61,918 nucleotides of DNA from DASUPK01 sp963833375 (lineage in GTDB: Bacteria > Actinomycetota > Thermoleophilia > Solirubrobacterales > 70-9), in the NCBI GenBank assembly GCA_963833375.1, contig CAWHXR010000011.1, forward strand, positions 1 through 61,918, given 5' to 3'. Below are positions 1 through 7,663 of the stretch, in pieces. The position numbers and the translations under genes are program-made. The notes beneath the pieces were generated by a model. The model was given only the letters and a program-made list of their open reading frames with translations, was not told where the DNA came from and made no database searches. How positions within the stretch are numbered: the first letter of the stretch is position 1; each line of letters opens with the position of its first letter.

Positions 1-199
1 GACAGCGGCGCTCAGCCGTGGCTGAGCCGCGCTCGCCTGCGCGTCAGCCGTCAGAGCTCGTGTCAGGCCTCTTCAGAAACGGGATGACTTCCGCCGCCCC
101 ATTTCGCGCTGGGCTATGCTCGCGCCCCGTCGGGGCGTCTGGCAGGGGCGGGAAGGGGACTCATCCCCCGGGTCGCCCTGGCGAGATACGGCGTGGGCG

Positions 200-589
200 A
201 TGTCGGAGGAGAACGTCGAGGTGGTGCGCGCCGTATCCGATGCACAGCGGCGCCGTGATGGCAGGCATTTCCGCCTGTATGACCCCGAGATCGAATGGGA
301 CGACGTTTCGGGACTGTGGGGCGACTGGGGAATGCGCCATGGATCCAAGGCTGTTCAAGACGCATGGATGAACTGGTTCGAGGCGTTTAAAGATGCCGAT
401 TTCGAGATCGGAGCATTCTGTGGCAGGTGACGACGTGGTGACCTTCATCGGATGAGTGGGCGCGGCCGGGAGAGCGGTCTTCGCGTAGACGAGCTGATTT
501 GGGTGGTGTGGACTGTGCGCAGTGGCAGGGTCCGGCAGGAGGACATCGAGACCAGATCCCCGCCCTCGTAGCCGCGGGGCTGCGGATAG
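200..589 (+). CDS. SnoaL-like (NTF2-fold) small protein, frameshifted
   Basis: From ATG 200 the protein begins MSEENVEVVRAVSDAQ, the opening of a very common small SnoaL-like/NTF2-fold family, and continues through LYDPEIEWDDVSGLWGD. That frame stops at about 430. The homology carries on in the other two frames as GRGRESGLRVDELIWVVW (about 455-510) and HRDQIPALVAAGLR (about 545-585), the usual family ending. At least two single-base frameshifts are therefore present. Members form small conical folds binding hydrophobic ligands or acting as cyclases/isomerases. The substrate here cannot be told. Family assignment is from motif memory. Whether the breaks are real or sequencing errors is open. 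Confidence 0.6.
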
Positions 590-592
590 GCG

Positions 593-909
593 ATGTCGCA
601 GGAGGAGCGCATCGCGGAAAACGAGGCGTTTGCCGGAACCTCAACAGGAGCAAGGAGGACTGGATCGCAGTGGCGCTGTGACGGCGGGTTTTCGATGCGA
701 GTGCTGGCGGATCGATTGCAGCGTCCGGATACCAGTCTCCAGGCGGGAATGGCAGGAGGTGCGCTCGCGAGCGGAGCGCTTCGTTGTCGGACCCGGGAAC
801 ACAGCCATTGAAGTTCAACCGGGCGTTGAAGATGTGGTCAAGAAAATCGAACACTTCTGGATCGTCGAAAAGCGCGGCAAGGCGGGAGACGTAGCCGAAA
901 ACGGGAATA
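593..909 (+). CDS. Conserved small Cys-containing protein of unknown function, frameshifted
   Basis: Begins at ATG 593 with MSQEERIAENEA, four bases after the SnoaL-like gene. It continues in other frames as NLNRSKEDWIAVAL (to about 680), then GGFRCECWRIDCSVRIPV, ERFVVGPGN and KKIEHFWIVEKRGKAGDVAE (to about 900). I recognise this as a family of roughly 110-130 residue proteins (pattern AENEALFREVNER, then CEC and a third Cys) frequent in Thermoleophilia, with no known function. The closely spaced cysteines could bind metal, which is inference. At least two frameshifts break the gene. From 910 to the tRNA at 1126 I see nothing supportable. Confidence 0.45.
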
Positions 910-1125
910 GGCGATCTCGCAGGGAAGATCGGGATGGTCGCGTGAAGGAGTCCTGCGGTCCTCAGATTCCAGGGCCGCGAGGTAGGGAGGGCGGCAAGGA
1001 AGCCTATCCCCGCGAATCTGCCCATGCCCAGGTCCAGCGGCAGCGCTCTAGGCGGGCGGGGCGCTCGGTCGAGCTTGCCATTGCGGAATTGCTGGCGCTG
1101 TTGATCGACCGAAGGGGCTCCGAAG

Positions 1126-1211
1126 TGCGCCTGAGAGGAGTCGAACCTCCACGACCCGTGAGGGTCACAAGGCCCTCAACCTTGCGCGTCTACCAGTTCC
1201 GCCACAGGCGC
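1126..1211 (-). tRNA. tRNA-Leu (anticodon GAG)
   Basis: The reverse complement folds as an 86-nt class II tRNA. Acceptor strand GCGCCTG pairs with CAGGCGC, and A is the discriminator. The D-loop contains GGTAGACGC. The anticodon stem CAAGG/CCTTG encloses TTGAGGG, giving GAG. A long variable arm (GTGACCCTCACGGGTCGT region) is followed by the T-arm with GGTTCGACTCC. The long variable arm and the anticodon identify leucine. The 3' CCA is not encoded. Confidence 0.95.
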
Positions 1212-1396
1212 GAGGGCCGCCGATGATAATCGGCGCCGCCAAGGGTCGCTGACCGTGACGTTGACGATGACTCGCGCACCGGTGCCCTCCTTTGTCGCTG
1301 GCTCGCTCGCTGACGCTAACCGCCGGGGTCACGACAGAGGAGCGCAACAGCGAAGACCGCCGACGCGCGCCTCACAGCTTTTTCGGAAGCCGCCTG

Positions 1397-1471
1397 TCAG
1401 GCCGCGAGCGATCCAGATGCAGATCGGACCATGACCAAGATGAGAACGATGATCAAAACGATGGTCGCCAT
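1397..1471 (-). CDS. Possible 24-residue hydrophobic micropeptide
   Basis: An ATG at 1471 opens MATIVLIIVLILVMVRSA and reaches a stop after 24 codons. It is almost entirely one hydrophobic helix. It lies 7 bases after the stop of a better supported small membrane protein on the same strand. There is no clear Shine-Dalgarno sequence, so it may be chance or the displaced tail of a frameshifted neighbour. Confidence 0.2.
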   Translation of the reverse strand: MATIVLIIVLILVMVRSASGSLAA

Positions 1472-1478
1472 GTTCGGT

Positions 1479-1583
1479 TCAGGGCTTGATGACGATGTAA
1501 CCCACGATGAGTCCCACGATCGCGATAGCGCAGAGCACCCAGATCAACGTGATCGGCCCCTGGTTTTCTCCTCTTGCTTCCAT
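1479..1583 (-). CDS. Small single-span membrane protein (34 aa)
   Basis: ATG 1583 is preceded by a strong Shine-Dalgarno (GAGGAGGTGA, 4 bases before the start). It encodes MEARGENQGPITLIWVLCAI followed by more hydrophobic residues and ends YIVIKP. It has a short polar N-terminus and one transmembrane helix. No family is recognised. The strong ribosome binding site is the main argument that it is expressed. Longer upstream starts in the same frame lack such a site and give an arginine-rich shadow-like extension. Confidence 0.5.
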   Translation of the reverse strand: MEARGENQGPITLIWVLCAIAIVGLIVGYIVIKP

Positions 1584-1793
1584 GCATTCACCTCCTCTCG
1601 CTGCTCGTGAACATCTCCCGACTGTCAGCCGGGACTTGCAGACTAATCCGCTAGGCGGAGGGTCGCACAGCGTGAGCCTTGCAGCGTCAGACCTCACCGC
1701 GAACGGCTTTGCCTCGGGGAGACGCGACCGACACCTGACAAGTTCACGTCCTGCGACGTCGCCCACTGAAGTATCTGCCGTGGACGCTCGAGC

Positions 1794-1929
1794 TCAGACC
1801 TCTCGGTCGCGACCGGGTCTGACGGCTTTGGTGACTCCCCCGCCGATGAAGTGGACGACCTTCTTCACCACTTGGCCGACAAACCGGACGCCCTACCCGA
1901 TCCTGCTCAAGGGCCCGAAACAACCCCAT
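1794..1929 (-). CDS. Possible small amphipathic protein (~45 aa), frameshifted
   Basis: From ATG 1929 the reading MGLFRAL.QDRVG is followed, after a one-base shift near 1880, by VRFVGQVVKKVVHFIGGGVT and a stop at 1794. The second part is a plausible amphipathic helix with alternating Lys/Val. No clear ribosome binding site is seen. It may be a small membrane-associated protein of the same orientation as the ORF at 1479-1583. The rest of 1584-2081 shows no gene I can support. Confidence 0.25.
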
Positions 1930-2081
1930 CATGAAATCGAAGCCTAGCTGCGCGGTTTGCCGTCCGAGCACGGGGGGTCGCAACCGCAGATGCAGCCGCG
2001 CAGACCGCCGGCTGCTGCCCGCCGCCGGATCGTTCGAGCCGGAACGCTGCTTGAAACCGTCCGCGGGGAGCGCTAGTCTCA

Positions 2082-2095
2082 CGAACATGTGTTCG
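2082..2095. promoter_or_regulatory. SOS box (LexA operator) upstream of lexA
   Basis: The 14-mer CGAACATGTGTTCG is a perfect palindrome and matches the Gram-positive/actinobacterial LexA operator form CGAAC-N4-GTTCG. It sits about 50 bases before the lexA start, the expected place for autorepression. Confidence 0.9.
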
Positions 2096-2146
2096 CCCAC
2101 CCGGAGCAGCGCCGCGACAGACACGCGGCTGACTGAGGAGGATTAA

Positions 2147-2764
2147 GTGGACCTCGTCAAGGGCCTGACGAAGCGCCAGAAGGAGATCTTCGACTTCATC
2201 AGCAGTTACCTGAGCCGCCATGGCTATCCCCCGACGGTCAGGGAGATCGGCAAGGCCGTCGGCCTGCACTCCTCCTCGACGGTCCATGCCCACCTCTCCA
2301 AGCTGGAGAGCCTGGGGGTGGTGCGACGCGATCCATCCAAGCCGCGCGCTCTCGAGGTGATGGTGGAGCGGGCCAAGAAGGCCGTTCGCCCCTCGGGCCT
2401 GCCACTGGTCGGGCAGGTCGCGGCCGGCGAGCCGATTCTCGCCGAGGAGAACATCGAGGAGTACCTCGACGTCCCGGACGTGGTCGGCGGCGAGGACGGC
2501 GACTACATCCTGCGGGTGCGCGGCGAGAGCATGAAGGACGCCGGCATCCTCGAGGGTGACTTCGTCGTGGTCCGCCCCACGGAGCGCGCCCGCGACGGTG
2601 AGATCGTGGTCGCCCTGGTCGATGACGAGGCGACCGTCAAGCGCTTCTTCCGTGAGAAGGACCAGGTCCGGCTCCAGCCGGAGAACAAGAGCATGAAGCC
2701 GATTCGCACCCGCGACGTGCGCCTGCTCGGGCGCGTCGTGGGGGTTTTCAGGAGGGTCTCGTGA
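2147..2764 (+). CDS. lexA: LexA repressor, SOS regulator
   Basis: Repressor of the SOS regulon that cleaves itself when RecA filaments form on single-stranded DNA. The 205 residues are the usual length. The N-terminal winged helix (1-70) includes GYPPTVREIGKAVGLHSSST. The self-cleavage site is Ala93-Gly94 (VAAG). The catalytic dyad is Ser128 (RGESMKD) and Lys165 (ATVKRFF). The GTG start at 2147 follows GAGGAGG at 2136-2142. A consensus SOS box lies at 2082-2095, so it is autoregulated. The stop overlaps the start of a zinc-ribbon gene (GTGA), suggesting translational coupling. Confidence 0.97.
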   Translation: MDLVKGLTKRQKEIFDFISSYLSRHGYPPTVREIGKAVGLHSSSTVHAHLSKLESLGVVRRDPSKPRALEVMVERAKKAVRPSGLPLVGQVAAGEPILAEENIEEYLDVPDVVGGEDGDYILRVRGESMKDAGILEGDFVVVRPTERARDGEIVVALVDDEATVKRFFREKDQVRLQPENKSMKPIRTRDVRLLGRVVGVFRRVS

Positions 2765-2977
2765 CCGCTCTCGCGGCAGAGGCCGCGGCGCCCGCGATCG
2801 GCGGGCGCCGCAAGACGGCGCGATCAGCGCCTGTTCGAGCCGTCCGAGGTGACGCTTGAAGAGACGATCCTCGGCGCCTGGGAGGCCCTGACGGCTCAGG
2901 GCCGGGCGGAGTGCCCGGTGTGTCACGGAGAGCTGGCGACCTCAGGTTGCGAGACCTGCGGGTCCCAGCTCGCCTGA
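2761..2977 (+). CDS. Small zinc-ribbon protein after lexA, frameshifted
   Basis: GTG 2761 overlaps the lexA stop. The first frame gives an Ala/Arg-rich start and stops near 2858. After a one-base shift near 2820 the sequence continues DQRLFEPSEVTLEETILGAW and ends with CPVCHGEL...CETCGSQLA, stop 2975-2977. The two CxxC pairs form a clear zinc ribbon, total about 71 residues. I know no function for it. Co-translation with lexA suggests a role linked to the SOS response or merely shared transcription. Confidence 0.6.
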
Positions 2978-3044
2978 CGCCTCTACGGGCCCGGAAATTC
3001 GGGCAAGCGACTCGGCGGGACCTCGCCGAGAGTACCCTGGTAGG

Positions 3045-3376
<332 letters not shown>

Positions 3377-3380
3377 AAGG

Positions 3381-3404
3381 AAGGGCCCCGGCGACGGGGC
3401 CCTT
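3381..3404 (+). terminator. Intrinsic terminator of rnpB
   Basis: AAGGGCCCCG and CGGGGCCCTT form a perfect 10-bp stem around GCGA, followed by CTATTT. It lies 5 bases after the mature 3' end of rnpB. In the opposite direction it could also end the convergent methyltransferase gene. Confidence 0.85.
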
Positions 3405-3407
3405 CTA

Positions 3408-3985
3408 TTTGCGTCCGGATGGCTCGGCCGGCGGAATACGCCTGTCTCGCAGGCCTCCGGCCACTCGTCCTTGACTCCGCTGAACTTCCGGAAGCCCCAT
3501 CCACGAGCAGCTCGAACGCCTCGGCGTATCCCGGCCGGTCGGAGTCGTCGAGCAGCAGGTAGCCGCCCGGCCGCACCTTCGAGCGCGCCGGGCGGATGCA
3601 GTCGATCCGCGTCAGCGATGGCGCCTCGAGGAAGTCGACGACCACCAGGTCGAACCCCCCGTCGGGCAGGGAGGACACCTCGCGCGGAAAGTCCTCCAGC
3701 CGCCTCAGGCGCAGGTCGACGTTGGTCAGCCGCGCCTCCTGCAGTCGCCGCCGCGTCCGCGGGTACCAGTACCCGCTGTCCTCGAGGCTGATCACCCGAG
3801 CGGCTCGGCGGGCGAACCAGGCGGTCGAGCGGCCGGAGCCAAGCTCGAGGATCGGACCAGTCCGATCGGATCCGCCGTCGGAGCCAGCCGATCGACGCGG
3901 GGACGATCCAGGGCCGCTCCGGCGTGCGGCCGCTCCGCGCCCGCAGCCAGGCGGCCGGATAGCGCAGCCAGCCGGAGGGGCCCAT
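3408..3985 (-). CDS. Class I SAM-dependent methyltransferase, frameshifted
   Basis: Starts at ATG 3985 (MGPSGWLRYPAAWLRARSGR). After a shift near 3880 it continues with motif I, PILELGSGRSTAWFARRA, then RVISLEDSGYWYPRTRRRL, FDLVVVDFLEAPSL and PGGYLLLDDSDRPGYAEAF. A second shift near 3500 restores the tail RKFSGVKDEWPEACETGVFR. The Rossmann glycine motif, the acidic motif II and the post-strand 4 acidic residues mark an AdoMet methyltransferase of about 190 residues. The substrate is unknown. The end is set where the shifted frame meets TAG at about 3408, next to the rnpB terminator. Confidence 0.7.
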
Positions 3986-4040
3986 GGCCCTCGCACGGTG
4001 TGGAACCGGCCGGCCCTGGTCCCGGGGTCGTGCGGTCCCC

Positions 4041-4877
4041 TCAGGGGAACTTCGGAGGCCACTTGCCCGACTCCACCTTCTTCTTGAAGGCGCGCTGGCG
4101 CCGGAGCGCGTCGCGCATCAGCAGCGGAGTGAGGCGGAGCGACAGCTTCGGATGCCGGTCGAAGAAGCGGGCGAACTGTCCCCGCCAGCTCGGGATGGCG
4201 AGCACCGGCTTCGGCTTGTCCAGGAGGCGCTCGACTCGCTCGGCAACCTGCTCGGGCATCATCATCACCCCCGAGAAGGAGAGGGCGTCGTTCGGGTCCT
4301 CGAGCTTGTCGTTGATCATCGGCGTCCAGACGCCGTCCGGGCAGACGCAGGAGATGTGGATCCCGGTGAGGCCGGCCCGGCGCAGATCGGCGGCGGTCCC
4401 CAGGCTGAAGGCGATCGCGGCATGTTTGCTGGCGGAGTAGCCGACGATCCCGGTCGCCGCTGCCAGGCCCGCGAGCGAGATCACGTTGATGATGTGGCCG
4501 CGGCCGGAGGGTCGCATCCGCTCGATCGCCGCCAGCGTCCCGTTGATCGTGCCTACCGCGTTCACCTCCAGCATGCGGCGGAGCACATCCACCTCCTGCT
4601 CGAAAGCCAGTCCGGTGAGCAGGATCCCGGCGTTGTTGACCCAGACATCGAGAGAGCCTGAGCGATCGACGACCCGCCCGGCGGCGTCGCGGCACGCCTC
4701 GGTGTCGGCCACGTCGAGGGGGAGGGACCAGGCCCGCTCGCCCAGCTGTTCGGCCGCGGCGGAGGCGGTCGCCTCGTCGACGTCCGTCGTCGCGACGTCG
4801 TAGCCACGGCCGACGAGGCGGCGGGCGATCTCCAGGCCCATGCCGCGTCCCGCTCCTGTGACCAGCGCCGATGGCAT
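4041..4877 (-). CDS. Short-chain dehydrogenase/reductase
   Basis: A 278-residue classical SDR oxidoreductase. It has the cofactor loop TGAGRGMGLEIA near the N-terminus, the NNAG motif (VWVNNAGI), and the catalytic Tyr-Lys in YSASK preceded by Ser in NVISLAG. The acidic TTDVDEA after strand 2 suggests NAD(H) preference, which is inference. The C-terminal 50 residues are basic and end KKVESGKWPPKFP, a common ending for SDRs of unknown substrate. It is intact and lies head to tail downstream of nothing obvious. A c-di-AMP riboswitch starts about 120 bases beyond its start on the other strand. Confidence 0.88.
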   Translation of the reverse strand: MPSALVTGAGRGMGLEIARRLVGRGYDVATTDVDEATASAAAEQLGERAWSLPLDVADTEACRDAAGRVVDRSGSLDVWVNNAGILLTGLAFEQEVDVLRRMLEVNAVGTINGTLAAIERMRPSGRGHIINVISLAGLAAATGIVGYSASKHAAIAFSLGTAADLRRAGLTGIHISCVCPDGVWTPMINDKLEDPNDALSFSGVMMMPEQVAERVERLLDKPKPVLAIPSWRGQFARFFDRHPKLSLRLTPLLMRDALRRQRAFKKKVESGKWPPKFP

Positions 4878-4996
4878 CGGCCGGAGGATATGCGGGTGGG
4901 CGATCTCGTTCGCCGCGAAGGTTCGGGGCTGAACGACCGAAACGACGGTTGGTGGAACAGATCGAGAACAGCCTTGCTAGCCTGCACCGCGCACTT

Positions 4997-5120
4997 CCGC
5001 CGAGTCTCCATCCACAGGAAAAGGGTGGAGAGCGGGGGACCCATCAGTTGGGGCGAGTCGCGGCCAGCGAGCCGCGTAGCGCGATCTTTCAGCGCGAGCC
5101 CGTCAGCTAACCCCGTAGGC
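4997..5120 (+). promoter_or_regulatory. Cyclic di-AMP riboswitch (ydaO/yuaA type)
   Basis: The stretch holds the diagnostic blocks of the ydaO-yuaA RNA: AGAGCGGGGGACCCA (about 5030-5044), GGGGCGAGTC, GCGTAGCGCG, and GAGCCCGTCAGCTAACCCCG (5095-5114) with TAGGC closing. It lies immediately before an RlpA-like cell-wall gene with 16 bases between them. This class senses c-di-AMP and usually switches off envelope, osmotic or peptidoglycan-remodelling genes when ligand is high. The boundaries are approximate. Confidence 0.88.
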
Positions 5121-5136
5121 AACGAAAGAGGAAGGT

Positions 5137-5587
5137 TTGACGAGCAAGCGAACAATTCGTGTGATTGCGGGACTCGCGATGTGCGGCCGCGCTTTGCATC
5201 GGGGTGCCAGCTGCCGGCGCGCAGACCGGCGGTGTGCCGGGAGGCACCGAGCCGACCGCTCCGACGGCCCAGCCCAGCTCGGCACCGGGCAGCTGGACGG
5301 TCTACAAGGCGGCGACCTGGTACGGCCCCGGCTTCTGGGGGAAGTCGACCGCCTGCGGGATCACGCTCACGCCGATCACGCTGGGCGTCGCGCACCGGAA
5401 GCTGCCGTGCGGGACGCAGGTGACCTTCAGCTACGGCGGCAGGAGCGTGACTGCGACGGTGATCGACCGCGGGCCCTTCCGCAAGGGCTATGCCTGGGAT
5501 CTGACCAAGAAGACCGCGAAGCGTGTGGGCTTCCTCGCGGCCGGCTCGGGTCCGATCCAGGCGACGGTCACGCCGCCGTCTTCGTAG
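5137..5587 (+). CDS. Secreted RlpA-like double-psi beta-barrel protein, frameshifted in the signal peptide
   Basis: TTG 5137 follows AGAGGAAGG. The first frame reads MTSKRTIRVIAGLAMC. One base out of register near 5180 restores AAALCIGVPAAGAQT, making a good Sec signal peptide with an AxA cleavage site. The mature part has a Pro/Thr/Ser linker and then the RlpA-like DPBB domain: ATWYGPGFWGKSTACGITL, KLPCGTQVTFSYGGRSV and the conserved VIDRGPF. Relatives are peptidoglycan-associated proteins or lytic transglycosylases. The c-di-AMP riboswitch upstream fits a cell-wall remodelling role outside the membrane. It is about 150 residues long. Confidence 0.8.
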
Positions 5588-5600
5588 CGCGAGTCCCTAG

Positions 5601-6167
5601 CTAAGCAGCGGCAGACCGAAGCACCGCTGGGTCGCCCTCCTGCGGCAACGCCGCGACTGAGGCGAACAGGCTCTCGAACTCGGCGAGGGCCGTTTCGGCG
5701 ACCGCCTCGAGGATCTCCTCGTCGCTCCAGCCTGCCTCACGGGCCTCCTCCACCAGGTGATGGGGGGGTCGCTCGGCGGGATCGAGCGTCTCGCGCAGCA
5801 GGGCGAGCAGCGCCGCCTCCTTCTGTTCCGAGGAGGTGAAGTTGCGGGCCCGGGCGACCTCATCGAGGCCGAGCCCGGCGACGCGAGCGGTGCGGGCGTA
5901 CTGGGTCAGGGTGTAGGGGTCGTTGCGCCACTCCGCCACGGCCAGGCCGATCCGCTCGCGGGTGGCCCGCGGCAGCTTGCTCGAGCGGAGCTCGGTGCGC
6001 AGGCGCGTGTAGCCGCGCAGGGCAGCGGGTGACTCTGCGAGCACGCCGAGGAACTTGGAGACCGTGCCGCCGGCGGTCTGGATGCTCTTGATCAGGGGAG
6101 CACTGGCATCCGGCGCGGTGAGCTCGTCATGGATGTGGAAGCGGCTGATATCTGTCTTGACTGTCAT
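5601..6167 (-). CDS. Carboxymuconolactone decarboxylase (AhpD-like) family protein without cysteines
   Basis: A 188-residue all-helical protein. LPRATRERIGLAVAEWRNDP and the following YTLTQYARTARVAGL match the CMD/AhpD core, where most members have a CxxC disulfide (for example CxxCxxxH). Here no cysteine occurs anywhere in the protein, so AhpD-type peroxidase activity is not expected. Later segments GWSDEEILEAVAETAL match the second half of the fold. It is divergent from glnA, with 139 bases between the two starts. Function is unknown. Confidence 0.75.
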   Translation of the reverse strand: MTVKTDISRFHIHDELTAPDASAPLIKSIQTAGGTVSKFLGVLAESPAALRGYTRLRTELRSSKLPRATRERIGLAVAEWRNDPYTLTQYARTARVAGLGLDEVARARNFTSSEQKEAALLALLRETLDPAERPPHHLVEEAREAGWSDEEILEAVAETALAEFESLFASVAALPQEGDPAVLRSAAA

Positions 6168-6218
6168 TTCTCTGGGTTACCGCCGTTTCACAGGGCTTTA
6201 CTTTACTTTTAGCCGGTT

Positions 6219-6235
6219 ACTTACGCCTCGTAAGT
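6219..6235. promoter_or_regulatory. Perfect 17-bp palindrome between the CMD-family gene and glnA
   Basis: ACTTACG-CCT-CGTAAGT has 7-bp arms and a 3-bp spacer. It lies in the 139-bp divergent region, 72 bases before the glnA start. It looks like the operator of a dimeric regulator. GGTTAC occurs at its left edge and again at about 6174, so more than one half-site may be present. The regulator is not known. Confidence 0.5.
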
Positions 6236-6306
6236 CTACAGGGTATTTGCTGGTTCTGCCCTCTGGTACGACGCAGGAGGCCGAGTCGGATGTACTGTTC
6301 CGCGTC

Positions 6307-7659
6307 ATGGCCGAGGGTCCGACCAACGCCAAGGAGGCGCTCGCGTTCTGCGATGAGAACGACGTCCGCTTCGTGCGGCTTTGGTTCACGGACCTGCTCG
6401 GCCAGCTGAAGAGCTTCTCGATCAACGCCGCGGACCTCGAGGACGCCTTCGAGGGAGGCATGGGCTTCGACGGCTCGTCGATCAGCGGGTTCAACCCGAT
6501 CGAGGAGTCCGACATGATCGCGATGCCGGATCCGACGAGCATCCATCTGATTCCCTGGCGTCCCGAGCAGGGCAACCGGACCGCGCGCATGTTCTGCGAC
6601 ATCCAGGTCCCGGGCGGAGAGCCCTACGAGGGGGATCCGCGCTGGATCATGCGCCGGGCCGTGGCGCGCGCGCGGGAGCTGGGCTTCGACGACTACAACA
6701 TAGGCCCCGAGCTGGAGTACTTCTACTTCCGCTCCGCGAGGCCCGAGTCCGGCACCCCGGAGCCCCTCGACGAGGGCGGCTACTTCGACCTGACCACGCT
6801 CGACGCGGGCTCCGATGTCCGCCGCGAGACGGTGCTCGCACTCGAGCAGCTCGGCATCCACGTCGAGTACACCCACCACGAGGTGGGCCCCTCCCAGCAC
6901 GAGGTCGACATGCGCTACAAGGACGCGCTCGCGATGTCCGACGACTGCATGACCTACCGGATCACGGTCAAGGAGTACGCGATGAAGTACGGCTGGCACG
7001 CCACCTTCATGCCGAAGCCGCTGCAGGGGGAGAACGGCTCCGGGATGCACGTCCATCAGTCCCTCTCGAAGGACGGCAAGAACGCCTTCTTCGACGGCGA
7101 CGACCAGTACTTCCTCTCCGACGTGGCCAAGGCGTTCATCGCCGGCCAGCTCAAGCACGCCCGGGAGATCGCGCCCCTGTTCGCCCAGTGGGTGAACTCC
7201 TACAAGCGCCTGGTCCCCGGCTACGAGGCGCCGGTGTATCTCTCCTGGTCACGTCGCAACCGCTCGGCCCTGATCCGGGTGCCGCTCTACCACCCGGGCA
7301 AGGAGCAGGCCACGCGCGCCGAGCTCCGCTGCCCGGACCCCGCCTGCAACCCGTACCTGTGCTTCGCGGCGATGCTGCACGCCGGCCTCGAGGGGATCGA
7401 GCACGGCTACGAGCTGCCGGAGCCGATGGAGCAGAACCTCTACCACCTGACCCCCGAGGAGCGCCAGCGCCGCGGCATCGAGCAGCTGCCCGAGACGCTC
7501 GGCGAGGCGATCGAGATCGCCGCCGAGTCCGAGCTGGTCCTCAGGGTCCTGGGCGAGCACGCCTTCAACCGCTTCGTCGAGATCAAGCGGATGGAGTGGG
7601 AGGACTACCGGGTGCAGGTCACCCCGCACGAGATCGAGCAGTTCCTGCCGATCCTCTGA
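6307..7659 (+). CDS. glnA: Glutamine synthetase type I
   Basis: ATP-dependent ligation of ammonia to glutamate in a cytosolic dodecamer. It has 450 residues from ATG 6307 (MAEGPTNAKEALAFCDENDV), near the GSI-alpha length. GSI signatures are present: FDGSSISGFNPIEESD, YTHHEVGPSQHEVDMR, NGSGMHVHQSLSKDGKNAFF (glycine-flanked His) and SWSRRNRSALIR. NLYHLTPEER puts a Tyr where the adenylylated Tyr of GSI-beta sits. The shorter length favours the alpha class, so adenylylation is uncertain. In-frame sequence extends upstream but has no better start. A palindromic operator candidate lies at 6219-6235. It converges on a ZIP transporter with a 4-base gap. Confidence 0.96.
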   Translation: MAEGPTNAKEALAFCDENDVRFVRLWFTDLLGQLKSFSINAADLEDAFEGGMGFDGSSISGFNPIEESDMIAMPDPTSIHLIPWRPEQGNRTARMFCDIQVPGGEPYEGDPRWIMRRAVARARELGFDDYNIGPELEYFYFRSARPESGTPEPLDEGGYFDLTTLDAGSDVRRETVLALEQLGIHVEYTHHEVGPSQHEVDMRYKDALAMSDDCMTYRITVKEYAMKYGWHATFMPKPLQGENGSGMHVHQSLSKDGKNAFFDGDDQYFLSDVAKAFIAGQLKHAREIAPLFAQWVNSYKRLVPGYEAPVYLSWSRRNRSALIRVPLYHPGKEQATRAELRCPDPACNPYLCFAAMLHAGLEGIEHGYELPEPMEQNLYHLTPEERQRRGIEQLPETLGEAIEIAAESELVLRVLGEHAFNRFVEIKRMEWEDYRVQVTPHEIEQFLPIL

Positions 7660-7663
7660 CGTC

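Noticed and set aside
1907..2926. Long minus-strand open frame across lexA
   Set aside because: It is the antisense shadow of the intact lexA gene. High GC makes long empty antisense frames common throughout this window.
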